Source: Arthrobacter silvisoli
GTDB lineage: Bacteria > Actinomycetota > Actinomycetes > Actinomycetales > Micrococcaceae
Assembly (NCBI RefSeq): GCF_003369445.1
Contig: NZ_QRCU01000077.1
Location: 62,001-126,000 of the forward strand
Length of the DNA: 64,000 bases
Reading direction: 5' to 3'
The translations under genes and the position numbers were made by a program. How positions within the stretch are numbered: the stretch's first letter is position 1; each line of letters starts with the position of its first letter. The notes beneath the pieces were generated by a model. The model searched no databases. It was not told the DNA's origin and worked only from the letters and a program-made list of their open reading frames with translations. Positions 34,270 through 42,276 of the stretch are shown piece by piece.

Positions 34270-34305
34270 ATTTTGTATCAATGTACTAAGTGTTTGATAC
34301 AAAAT
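34270..34305 (-). promoter_or_regulatory. Promoter with embedded 12+12 bp inverted-repeat operator (GntR/YtrA)
   Basis: Arms ATTTTGTATCAA (34270-34281) and TTGATACAAAAT (34294-34305) are perfect reverse complements with a 12-base spacer. On the minus strand the same bases provide TTGTAT, a 17 bp spacer and GATACA, so a dimeric repressor would cover both promoter boxes. This is among the most AT-rich stretches of the window. Confidence 0.8.
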
Positions 34306-34348
34306 GGCGAGGAGTCAAGCACATGCGGCGGGCAGGTGAAAGTCCGGT

Positions 34349-35332
34349 TCAGTCGTCGAACGGTTTGAACTGCTCGACGGCGACGACGCGCCCGCCGTTG
34401 CTCCGCGACACATGGCAGACGATCATTTCGCCCGGGGCGAGGTACGGGTCTTCGCCCGGAAGGAGCGCGGCGAGTTCTGGTCCCATGTGGCGGCCCAGCG
34501 TCTTCAGGATGGTCGGCAGCGCCGGCCTGTGGGTGCACACGGCAACCGCCTGCTGCTTGTCGAACAGCGCGGAGACGGTGTCGCCGGTCTTCTTCGGCTT
34601 GCGCTCGTGGGCGTGCTCGGTCAGGGCTTCCACCAGCTTCACCTTCGCACCGGCGGCCTTGGCATAGGGAGCGATGGTGGCGACGCAACGGGTCCACGGA
34701 CTGCTGACCACCCGCATCGGCTTCCACGCCTCAAGCAGACGCTGCACCGCGAGGGCCTGCCGCTGGCCGGTGGCCGCGAGGGGGCGGCTGCCTTCAGCCT
34801 TGGTCCACGAGGACCGCGGTTTGGCCTTGGCGTGCCGGACCAGGATCAGGGGCCAGGTTTCCAGTTCGCCATTGGCATGGGCCTTGGCGAGTTCCTTGAG
34901 CGGCGCGACGTCGCTCGGATTGCTCAGGTATTGGGCCGCACGCTCGGGCCCTGTCCACATGACGGCGTCCACTTCCTTGCCGTCGGGCCTGATCCCGTTG
35001 CCGTTGTGCAGCGTTGAGTTCAGGTGGACGGCCCAGTAGTGGACCACCTTCAGCCCGGCGCTGACATGATAATGGATCGGCGGCAGGGGGATGCCCAAGG
35101 TGGCCTGGACGCCGATCTCCTCCGCGACCTCGCGGACCGCGCACTGGGGTAGGGTTTCCCCGGCATCGATCTTGCCCTTCGGCCACGACCAATCGTCGTA
35201 CTTGGGCCGATGGATCAGCAGCACTTCAAGGCCGCCCTTGTTGAGGCGCCACGGGATGGCCCCTGCCGCGGTGACTGCGATTTCCTCGCCGGGATGGTCG
35301 GTCTGGTCCGCGATCGGTGTATCGCTCTTCAC
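34349..35332 (-). CDS. mutT1: MutT1-like Nudix hydrolase with C-terminal histidine phosphatase domain
   Basis: This 327-residue two-domain protein has a Nudix box GKIDAGET..REVAEEIGV at residues 53-75 and a SixA/RHG phosphatase domain with R164-H165 (VRHAKA). Mycobacterial MutT1 has this layout and cleaves 8-oxo-GTP/dGTP and diadenosine polyphosphates. The GTG start lies 9 bases after ppk, so both are probably one transcript, joining polyphosphate and nucleotide-polyphosphate metabolism. Confidence 0.92.
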   Translation of the reverse strand: MKSDTPIADQTDHPGEEIAVTAAGAIPWRLNKGGLEVLLIHRPKYDDWSWPKGKIDAGETLPQCAVREVAEEIGVQATLGIPLPPIHYHVSAGLKVVHYWAVHLNSTLHNGNGIRPDGKEVDAVMWTGPERAAQYLSNPSDVAPLKELAKAHANGELETWPLILVRHAKAKPRSSWTKAEGSRPLAATGQRQALAVQRLLEAWKPMRVVSSPWTRCVATIAPYAKAAGAKVKLVEALTEHAHERKPKKTGDTVSALFDKQQAVAVCTHRPALPTILKTLGRHMGPELAALLPGEDPYLAPGEMIVCHVSRSNGGRVVAVEQFKPFDD

Positions 35333-35341
35333 TGCCGTTGC

Positions 35342-37591
35342 CTACCGCCGCGACACTGCCCGCTGGCGGGATCGCGAAGCCAGGAGCCAGGACTGGATGT
35401 CCAGCAGTGGCGTTCCGTCGTCGGCACGGTGGTGCCGGGTCCAGTGGCCCTCGTTGTCCAGATGCCAGCTCGCGGTTCCGGGATCGAGGTAGCGCTGCAG
35501 CAGGTCCAGTACCTCCAGAGTGTCTTCACGGCTGGACAGCTGGACCAGGGCCTCCACACGGCGGTCCAAGTTGCGGTGCATCATATCCGCCGAGCCGATG
35601 TAAACCACCGGATCGTTCCCGTTGGCGAAGGCGAAGATGCGCGAATGCTCCAGGAAACGGCCCAGCACGGAGCGGACCGTGATGTTTTCGCTCAGGCCGG
35701 GAACCCCCGGCCGGAGCGAGCAGATACCGCGAACGAGTACGTCAACCTTCACCCCGGCCTGCGACGCCCTGTAGAGGGAGTCGATGATGGCTTCGTCCAC
35801 CATGGAGTTGACCTTGATCTGGACCCGGGCAGGCCGGCCGGCCCGGGCGTTGCTGATCTCGGTGTCGATCCGGTCGATCAGCCCCGAGCGGACGGACCGT
35901 GGGGCCACCAGGAGCCGCTTGAAGGTGGACTTCGGCGCGTAGCCCGAAAGCTGGTTGAAGAGCTTGGAGAGGTCCTCGCCCACCTGGTCGTTGGAGGTGA
36001 GCAGGCCGAGATCCTCGTAGTAGCGGGCCGTGCGCGGGTGGTAGTTGCCGGTGCCGATGTGGCAGTAGCGGCGCAGCCCGTCCACTTCCTGCCGGACCAC
36101 GAGTGACAGCTTGCAGTGCGTCTTGAGGCCCACGATGCCGTACACCACGTGCACGCCGGCCTGTTCAAGCTTGCGGGCCCAGGAGATGTTGGCCTGCTCG
36201 TCGAAACGCGCCTTGATCTCGACCAGGGCCAGCACCTGCTTTCCGGCCTCGGCGGCGTCGATCAGGGCATCCACGATCGGGGAATCGCCGGAGGTGCGGT
36301 ACAGGGTCTGCTTGATGGCCTGGACCTTCGGGTCCGCGGCGGCCTGCTCAAGGAAGGCCTGGACCGAGGTCGAGAAGGAGTCGTAGGGGTGGTGCAGCAG
36401 GATGTCCCGTCGGCGCATGGCTGCGAAGACGTTGGCCGCTTTGGACGTTTCGGACTCGTTCAGGTAGCGCGAGGTGTGCGGCACGTGCTTGGGGTAGTGC
36501 AGGTCCGCGCGGTCGATTCCCGCGATCACGGACAGACCGCGCAGGTCCAGCGGAGCCGGAACCGAATAGACCTCGGACTCTTCGATGCCGAGTTCACGGA
36601 TCAGCAGCGCCCGGATGTTGGGGTTGATGTCCGTGGTGACTTCCAGACGGACGGGCGGGCCGAAACGCCGGCGCAGCAGTTCCTTCTCGAGGGCCTGCAG
36701 GAGGTTCTCGGCGTCGTCCTCTTCGACCTCGACGTCCTCGTTGCGGGTGACGCGGAAGCTGTGGTGCTCCATCACTTCCATGCCCGGGAACAGCTTGTCC
36801 AGGTGGACGGCGATGACCTCTTCGAGTGCGATGAACCGGGCCACGCGGCCCGGGACGGCGCCGGCGCGCGGGCCGTCGATGGAGATGAGCCGGGGGAGCT
36901 GGTCCGGCACCTTGACGCGTGCGAACAGTTCCTTGTCGCTCACGGGGTTGCGGACGATCACTGCCAGGTTCAGGGACAGCCCGGAAATGTAGGGGAACGG
37001 GTGGGCCGGGTCCACGGCGAGCGGGGTGAGGATCGGGAAGACCTTCTCGCTGAACATGGTGCTCAGGCGGTGCCGGGCCTCGTCATCGAGCTCGTTCCAG
37101 TGCATGAGGTGGATGTGCTCATAGGCCAGGGCCGGCCGGATCTGCTCTGCGAACACCCGTGCGTGCCGTTCCTGCAGCTTGTGCGCGGCCTCGCCGATCT
37201 GCTCCAGGACCTCGATGGGGCTCAGGCCGGCGGGGGAGGGCACGGCCAGTCCGGTGGCGATGCGGCGCTTCAGACCGGCCACCCGGACCATGAAGAACTC
37301 ATCCAGATTGGAGGCGAAGATCGAAAGGAAGCTGACGCGTTCCAGGAGGAAGAGGTCAGGGTCCTCGGCGAGCTCCAGGACGCGCGCGTTGAAGGCAAGC
37401 CAGCTGAGTTCCCGGTCCAGGAAGCGGTCGGGCGAGATGTCGCCCTCCGGTTCGAGGGACGGGGCGAATTCGGGAATGTCGATGCGGTCCTGGGTGGCCC
37501 TGGATGCGGGTACCTCGGAGGAGCCGAAACGGGAAGGCAAAGTGGAGCCCTTGACCTCAGTCCTGGCTGTTCCTGCCGGTTCCGGATTCAT
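35342..37591 (-). CDS. ppk: Polyphosphate kinase 1
   Basis: This is a 749-residue enzyme that polymerises the ATP gamma-phosphate reversibly into inorganic polyphosphate. After a 55-residue variable N-terminus come the PPK N domain (DRFLDRELSWLAFNARVLELA, IFASNLDEFFMVRVAGLKRR), the middle domain and two C-terminal PLD-like domains with conserved His in LLHHPYDSF and GLKTHCKLSLVVR. Length is slightly above the family norm of about 690-730. MutT1 follows downstream. Confidence 0.95.
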   Translation of the reverse strand: MNPEPAGTARTEVKGSTLPSRFGSSEVPASRATQDRIDIPEFAPSLEPEGDISPDRFLDRELSWLAFNARVLELAEDPDLFLLERVSFLSIFASNLDEFFMVRVAGLKRRIATGLAVPSPAGLSPIEVLEQIGEAAHKLQERHARVFAEQIRPALAYEHIHLMHWNELDDEARHRLSTMFSEKVFPILTPLAVDPAHPFPYISGLSLNLAVIVRNPVSDKELFARVKVPDQLPRLISIDGPRAGAVPGRVARFIALEEVIAVHLDKLFPGMEVMEHHSFRVTRNEDVEVEEDDAENLLQALEKELLRRRFGPPVRLEVTTDINPNIRALLIRELGIEESEVYSVPAPLDLRGLSVIAGIDRADLHYPKHVPHTSRYLNESETSKAANVFAAMRRRDILLHHPYDSFSTSVQAFLEQAAADPKVQAIKQTLYRTSGDSPIVDALIDAAEAGKQVLALVEIKARFDEQANISWARKLEQAGVHVVYGIVGLKTHCKLSLVVRQEVDGLRRYCHIGTGNYHPRTARYYEDLGLLTSNDQVGEDLSKLFNQLSGYAPKSTFKRLLVAPRSVRSGLIDRIDTEISNARAGRPARVQIKVNSMVDEAIIDSLYRASQAGVKVDVLVRGICSLRPGVPGLSENITVRSVLGRFLEHSRIFAFANGNDPVVYIGSADMMHRNLDRRVEALVQLSSREDTLEVLDLLQRYLDPGTASWHLDNEGHWTRHHRADDGTPLLDIQSWLLASRSRQRAVSRR

Positions 37592-37694
37592 CGGATTCTC
37601 CTTCGTTCTTCAGCGGGTTTGCTTCAACCCTACAAGTTTCTCCGCGAGGCGGAATTCCGCATGACCGCCGCTTGCAGCGGGTGTCCGCGGCACG

Positions 37695-38666
37695 TTAATT
37701 CTTTGTTAACGGCCCATACATGACATCCGCGTCCCAGCGGACGAACCCCAGTTTCTGGTATAGCGTCACGGCGGCCGTATTGTCTGCATCCACGTACAAC
37801 ATGATCGCGTGCAGCTCGTGCTGTTCAAGGTGCCGGATCCCGGCCACCGTCAGCGATTTGCCCAGTCCCAGGCCCTGCGCCGCGGGGGTCACACCCACGA
37901 CGTAGACTTCGCCGATCGGCGGGTGCCCGTCGTGCCCGGGGTGCACCTTGGTCCAGTTGAAGCCGAGCAGTTCGCCTTCGCTGTTTTCTGCAAGCAGGAA
38001 ACCGGCGGGATCGAACCAGTCCTCGGCCATGCGCGCCTCAAGGTCGGCAAGGGTCATGGCGCCTTGTTCGGGGTGGTGCGCGAAGGCCGCCTTGTTGGCC
38101 GCCAGCCAGGCCGACTCGTCGCGGCCGGGCACAAAGGCGCGGATCGTCACACCGTCCGGAAGGCCGGCGTCGGGCATTTCCGCGGACGAGGCCATAAGGC
38201 GCATCCGCCAGAGTTCCCGGACGGGATGGTACGAGAAACGTTCGGCGAGCCGCGCGGCCGCGGCATGGTCTCCATGCGACCAGGCACTCAGGCCGTCCAG
38301 CCCGCGGGTGTCCTGGAGGGAGGCGAGCAGGCGTCCCGCGACGCCCTGGCAGCGGTAGCTGGGGTGCACCGCCATCTCAAGGACCCCGGTGCCATCCTTG
38401 TCCCCGACGACGACGGCGACACCCGCGAGGTCTTCGCCGCTGGAGGGATCGCTGTCCTCGTCCGGGGCATAAAGGGCGAAGGTACTGAGCGGATGGTCCG
38501 AAGAACCGGCGCCCCGCAACAGCACGAGGGTCTGCTCGGACAGCGGCGGGTTGCCGTCCGCCTCTTCGGCGGCTGCGGCCAGGGCCCTGATGTCCCTGAG
38601 CAGTTCCGGGTCCACGGCGCCGTCGACGGCGAGGACCGGCCATTTTTCCGGATGCGCAAGACTCAT
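37695..38666 (-). CDS. mshD: Mycothiol synthase
   Basis: This 323-residue protein consists of two GNAT domains and transfers acetyl from acetyl-CoA to Cys-GlcN-Ins, the last step of mycothiol synthesis. The N-terminal CoA loop reads VHPSYRCQGVAGRLL and the C-terminal one VGVTPAAQGLGLGKSL, followed by HAIMLYVDADNTAAVTLYQKLGF. The gene lies next to glnR, as in Mycobacterium (Rv0818-Rv0819). No strong ribosome site precedes the ATG. Confidence 0.94.
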   Translation of the reverse strand: MSLAHPEKWPVLAVDGAVDPELLRDIRALAAAAEEADGNPPLSEQTLVLLRGAGSSDHPLSTFALYAPDEDSDPSSGEDLAGVAVVVGDKDGTGVLEMAVHPSYRCQGVAGRLLASLQDTRGLDGLSAWSHGDHAAAARLAERFSYHPVRELWRMRLMASSAEMPDAGLPDGVTIRAFVPGRDESAWLAANKAAFAHHPEQGAMTLADLEARMAEDWFDPAGFLLAENSEGELLGFNWTKVHPGHDGHPPIGEVYVVGVTPAAQGLGLGKSLTVAGIRHLEQHELHAIMLYVDADNTAAVTLYQKLGFVRWDADVMYGPLTKN

Positions 38667-38714
38667 GCAGCAAGGCTATACGTCCCGCCGCGGAATTCAT
38701 CCGTGTAGTTCGTT

Positions 38715-38875
38715 TTGCCGGAACTGCGACGTCCCTGTAAGGTCTATATCTCGTCCGGCTCTTCGGAGCGGGATAGCGAGGGGGATCCGCCAGTGGGGCG
38801 GCCTCGATACGTTCGACCCGTATGTCCTCCACCACAACAGGAAAGGCCCGGACTCAGTCCGGGCCTTTCCTGTTG
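38715..38875 (+). ncRNA. Possible small RNA between glnR and mshD
   Basis: TTGCCG (38715-38720), a 17 bp spacer and TAAGGT resemble a promoter. A GGCTC-TTCG-GAGC hairpin, a tRNA T-arm-like hairpin (ATACG-TTCGACC-CGTAT) and a strong terminator follow, giving a transcript of about 130 bases with no plausible protein. It is antisense to the mshD leader. This is a tentative call. Confidence 0.25.
38835..38875. terminator. Perfect 20 bp hairpin terminator
   Basis: Arms 38835-38854 and 38856-38875 are perfect reverse complements. The downstream gene end is glnR (minus strand, 38922); on the plus strand it would end the putative small RNA. T-runs are weak on both strands. Confidence 0.75.
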
Positions 38876-38921
38876 TTGCCAATGGCCCCCCGCTTTGCGG
38901 TCAGGGCCGGCCGTTGCGGGT

Positions 38922-39620
38922 TCAGGCGTCCGAAAGCTCGTCGTCAGGCAGCCTGACCAGGGTCAGGCGATAGCCGACGTTGCGCACCGTGCTGATGAGG
39001 TTTTCATGGTCGGCGCCGAGCTTGGCCCGCAGCCGCCGGATGTGGACGTCCACTGTGCGGGTACCGCCGTAGTAGTCGTAGCCCCAGACCTCGGTCAGCA
39101 ATTGCTGCCGGGTGAAGACCCGCCCCGGGTGCTGGGCCAGGTACTTGAGGAGTTCGAATTCCTTGAAGGTCAGGTTCAGCGGCTGCCCGCCCACGCGCGC
39201 CGTGTAGCTCGCCTCATCGATCACGACGCCGGCGGCCCGGATTTCGCTCTGCGTTTCCTCTTGTTCGGGCACCGCGCGCGCCATGGCCAGGCGGATCCGG
39301 GCTTCGACTTCCGCGGGTCCGGCGGAGTCGAGCACGATGTCATCCACGGACCAGGCCGAGGACACGGCGGCCATGCCGCCCTCTGTGAGGATCAGCATCA
39401 GGGGGGCGCTGAGGCCGGTGGCTTTCAGGAGCTGGGTCAGCGAACGGGCGCCGACGAGATCCTTGCGGGCGTCGAGGAAAACGACGTCGGTGGGGTCGGT
39501 ATCGAGCAGCGCCGTGGGCTCTGCCGGCAGGATGTGCACACGGTGGTTCAACAGTTCCAGTGCCGGCAGGATGTCCACGGACGAGCCGGGGCTGTTCGTC
39601 AGGAGCAGGATGTGCGACAT
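38922..39620 (-). CDS. glnR: GlnR-type orphan OmpR-family nitrogen regulator
   Basis: This 232-residue protein has an atypical receiver domain (residues 1-115; FLDARKDL with D50 but few other phosphorylation residues) and an OmpR-type winged helix (about 130-220; LTFKEFELLKYLAQHPGRVFTRQQLLTEVWGYDYYGGTRTVDVHIRRLR). Motifs and its position beside mshD match mycobacterial GlnR, which controls nitrogen assimilation without a kinase partner. The ATG at 39620 follows GGAGG at ideal spacing. A good -10 box (TATACT on the minus strand, 39762-39767) suggests a leader of about 130 bases. Confidence 0.93.
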   Translation of the reverse strand: MSHILLLTNSPGSSVDILPALELLNHRVHILPAEPTALLDTDPTDVVFLDARKDLVGARSLTQLLKATGLSAPLMLILTEGGMAAVSSAWSVDDIVLDSAGPAEVEARIRLAMARAVPEQEETQSEIRAAGVVIDEASYTARVGGQPLNLTFKEFELLKYLAQHPGRVFTRQQLLTEVWGYDYYGGTRTVDVHIRRLRAKLGADHENLISTVRNVGYRLTLVRLPDDELSDA

Positions 39621-39845
39621 AGTTCCTCCAAGGGGCGGGCCGCGCATCATCGGGCGTCTGGACCGGGCTTCCACCGGCGTCTGACTGCGTCGTGGAAGCC
39701 GGCTACCCCTGAGGGGGACCTTGGGCAAGGACCCGGCAATGCGATCGCTGTTTGACAATTGAGTATACCTGCAGGGCGAATCCAGGACATGGATCCGGGC
39801 CCTCTGAGGCAACTTCGGCGACATATTTCTGCCGCATAGGGCAGG

Positions 39846-40646
39846 ATGGGCGAAGGATATTCAACGCCGGGTCCGCCGCCGAACGCAGGCCGCAATGAAG
39901 TCAGGAACGCAGTGAAGTCTTGGAACATCGGGGTGGTCGGCCTCATCACGCTCGCGGTCATCGTCGCCGGATCGTACGGCCCCGCCGGGGTGATGGTCGG
40001 CGTCGGGATCGTGGCGGCCGCCGTCACCGGCATCGGCTGGCCGCACTTCCTGGCCGTCCCCGCGAAGAAGACCCTCGCAGCGGTCATCGCGCTCAGCGGC
40101 ATGGGTTCCGCCGTCGCCGCCGCGTACGCCCCGGCGCCCGGATTCCTCGACTATGTCCCCGCGTTCATCGCCGCCGGCGTCATGGCGGTCTTCATCGTGC
40201 AACTGGTCCGCGGAACAGGCCAGGCCCAGCGCCTCGAATCGACCCTGGGAAGCTGCGCCGGCGTCGTTCTCAGCTGCCTGGGGGCAGGGTGGATCGCCGG
40301 CGTCCGCTTCAACGGCGTGCAGGAGATGGTGCTGGTGGCCGGACTCAGCGCAGCCGTGGCGCTGCTGACCGGGCTGCTGCGCTGGCCGGACCGGATCGTT
40401 GCCCCGCTGGGCATCGCCGCCGCCGGCCTGGTTGCCCCGCTCGCCGGGCTGGTCTTTTCCAACATCTCCGTCACGGCCGCAGCAGTGGTGGGCGTGGTGA
40501 TGGGTTCGGTGCTCCTGAGCTTCCGCCGCATGGTCACCCTGCGGCCCGGCCGCCTGAACCTGGCCGCCGTCCTGGGCATGGGGGTAGCGCCCGTGTGGGC
40601 CGTGGGTTCACTTTGCTACTTCATCGACAAACTACTCATCTACTAA
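39846..40646 (+). CDS. Polytopic membrane protein, unknown
   Basis: This 266-residue protein has a 25-residue hydrophilic N-terminus and about eight hydrophobic helices, with one positively charged loop FRRMVTLRPGRLN. No domain is recognised. It is divergent from glnR and precedes a 37-residue membrane peptide by 16 bases, so the two may be one transcript. Confidence 0.72.
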   Translation: MGEGYSTPGPPPNAGRNEVRNAVKSWNIGVVGLITLAVIVAGSYGPAGVMVGVGIVAAAVTGIGWPHFLAVPAKKTLAAVIALSGMGSAVAAAYAPAPGFLDYVPAFIAAGVMAVFIVQLVRGTGQAQRLESTLGSCAGVVLSCLGAGWIAGVRFNGVQEMVLVAGLSAAVALLTGLLRWPDRIVAPLGIAAAGLVAPLAGLVFSNISVTAAAVVGVVMGSVLLSFRRMVTLRPGRLNLAAVLGMGVAPVWAVGSLCYFIDKLLIY

Positions 40647-40662
40647 CCGCTAGGATGGCAGC

Positions 40663-40776
40663 ATGTCTGTTCTTGCCTTTGAAATCTTCTTCCTCGTCCT
40701 GCTCGGTCTGGCCAGCATCTCCATGGCATGGTTTGCGGGCTTCGTCGTGTACCGCCTGTTCAAGGGCCAGAAGTAG
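40663..40776 (+). CDS. 37-residue single-helix membrane peptide
   Basis: The ATG at 40663 gives 37 residues beginning MSVLAFEIFFLVLLGLASIS, with one hydrophobic helix and a basic end FKGQK. It lies between an 8-helix membrane protein and the nitrobindin-like gene, 35 bases before the latter. The small size and clean amphipathic end are typical of real membrane peptides; conservation in relatives would settle it. Confidence 0.65.
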   Translation: MSVLAFEIFFLVLLGLASISMAWFAGFVVYRLFKGQK

Positions 40777-40811
40777 GAACCGTTTCCCTGTCGCGCTGAG
40801 GTAGAACTGCC

Positions 40812-41411
40812 GTGCCTATCGAAATTCCCACGGATCTGACACCCGAACTCGTCCCCCTGTCCTGGCTCATCGGTGAGTGGGAAGGCCGCGGACGGCTGGG
40901 TAGCGGTGAAGAGGATTCCGAACACTTCATCCAGCACGTTTCCTTTACGCACAACGGCCTGCCCTACCTGCAGTACCGCGCCGAAAGCTGGCTCAGCGAC
41001 GAGGAAGGCACCAAGCTGCGGCCGTTGACCGTGGAAACCGGGTTCTGGGCGCTTGAGCGCGAACTGGTCGAGGCCGACGGCGGCCCCGGGCTGATTCCCG
41101 CGGACATGGTTCCCGTGCTGAAGAACGCCGACGACGTCGAAGCCCGTCGCAATGCCGACGGCGGCTTCGACCTGTCGGTCACCATCACTCACCCGGGCGG
41201 TATCACCGAGCTCTACTACGGTCAGATCAAGGGACCGCAGATCCAGCTCAGCACCGACATGGTGATGCGCGGCAGCCACTCGAAGGAATACACGGCAGCC
41301 ACGCGGATTTTCGGCCTGGTGGACGGCAACCTGCTCTGGCGCTGGGACGTCTCCACCCCGGGCAAGTCCCTCGAAGCCCACGCCTCGGCGTTCCTGAACA
41401 AGGTTTCCTGA
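40812..41411 (+). CDS. FABP-like/nitrobindin-family protein (UPF0678)
   Basis: This 199-residue beta-barrel protein contains the nitrobindin signature LIGEWEGRGRL (GxWxGxG, about residues 20-27). Nitrobindins bind ferric heme b and may scavenge peroxynitrite; actinobacterial members often keep the distal His near the C-terminus. The start is GTG. The 3' end carries a 14 bp tandem repeat across the stop codon. Confidence 0.87.
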   Translation: MPIEIPTDLTPELVPLSWLIGEWEGRGRLGSGEEDSEHFIQHVSFTHNGLPYLQYRAESWLSDEEGTKLRPLTVETGFWALERELVEADGGPGLIPADMVPVLKNADDVEARRNADGGFDLSVTITHPGGITELYYGQIKGPQIQLSTDMVMRGSHSKEYTAATRIFGLVDGNLLWRWDVSTPGKSLEAHASAFLNKVS

Positions 41412-41432
41412 AAAAGGTTTCCTGAAGAGGGT
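41391..41432 (+). repeat. 14 bp tandem repeat spanning the stop codon of the nitrobindin-like gene
   Basis: Three units, TTCCTGAACAAGGT (41391-41404), TTCCTGAAAAAGGT (41405-41418) and TTCCTGAAGAGGGT (41419-41432), follow without gaps. The functional TGA lies in unit 2. Confidence 0.85.
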
Positions 41433-41531
41433 TCCCCAGGCAGCCGTTCCCTTGGCTGGCCCTTCCCGGGCACGATGGTTCCATGTGCAAGCTGGCCCAG
41501 GTCCAGTTCACACGGGCAAGGGAGCGATCCG

Positions 41532-42254
41532 ATGGATGAACACACGAAACCGGGCGGCTACGCGGGCCTCAAGGCCGTCTTCTTCAACGGCACCCTGAAA
41601 CCGTCACCTCAGCTCAGCCATACCGCGGGACTGATCGAGGTCAGCCGCCGCATCATGGAAAAACAAGGCGTCAGCACCCGCGTGATCCGCACGGTGGACC
41701 ACGACATCGCGCCCGGCGTCTACCCGGACATGCGCGAGCACGGCTGGGCCACCGACGAATGGCCGGAACTCTACCCGGCCGTCCAGGAAGCGGACATTGT
41801 GGTGCTCGCCGGTCCCATCTGGTTGGGCGACAACTCCTCCCAGACCAAGAAGGTCATCGAGCGCCTCTACGCGCATTCCGGGGAACTCAACGCCAAAGGC
41901 CAATGGGCGTACTACCCCAAGGTCGGCGGGTGCCTGATCACGGGCAACGAAGACGGCATCAAGCACTGCGCCATGAACGTGTTGTACAGCCTCCAGCACG
42001 TGGGCTTCACCATTCCGCCGCAGGCCGACGCCGGCTGGATCGGGCCGGTGGGTCCGGGGCCGAGCTACCTGGACGCAGGCTCCGGCGGCCCGGAAAGCGA
42101 CTTCACCAACAGGAACACGACGTTCATGACCTGGAACCTCCTCCACCTGGCCCGCCTGCTCAAGGACGCCGGCGGCATTCCGGCCTACGGCAACCTCCCG
42201 GCAGAATGGAAGGCCGGAACGCGCTTTGACTTTGAAAACCCGGAATACCGCTAG
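41532..42254 (+). CDS. Flavodoxin-like NAD(P)H/FMN oxidoreductase
   Basis: This 240-residue protein has a flavodoxin fold of the NADPH-dependent FMN reductase family: FFNGTLKPSPQLSHT (phosphate loop, about residues 15-29), VVLAGPIWLGDNSSQTKKVIERL (FMN loop) and GCLITGNEDGIKHCAMNVL. It should reduce flavins or quinones in the cytosol. It begins about 100 bases after the repeat. The chosen ATG at 41532 follows GGAGCGATCC. Confidence 0.85.
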   Translation: MDEHTKPGGYAGLKAVFFNGTLKPSPQLSHTAGLIEVSRRIMEKQGVSTRVIRTVDHDIAPGVYPDMREHGWATDEWPELYPAVQEADIVVLAGPIWLGDNSSQTKKVIERLYAHSGELNAKGQWAYYPKVGGCLITGNEDGIKHCAMNVLYSLQHVGFTIPPQADAGWIGPVGPGPSYLDAGSGGPESDFTNRNTTFMTWNLLHLARLLKDAGGIPAYGNLPAEWKAGTRFDFENPEYR

Positions 42255-42276
42255 GCCCAAAGGACTTCTACTGGAT

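Noticed and set aside
36116..37723. 535-codon plus-strand frame antisense to ppk
   Set aside because: Composition bias (Val/Gly/Gln/Asp-rich) and complete overlap with a well-supported polyphosphate kinase.
38748..38830. Possible tRNA or tmRNA fragment (TTCGACC loop, then TCCTCCACCA)
   Set aside because: No matching 5' acceptor strand, D arm or anticodon arm can be drawn; only the T-arm-like hairpin is present, so it is kept only as part of the small-RNA suggestion.
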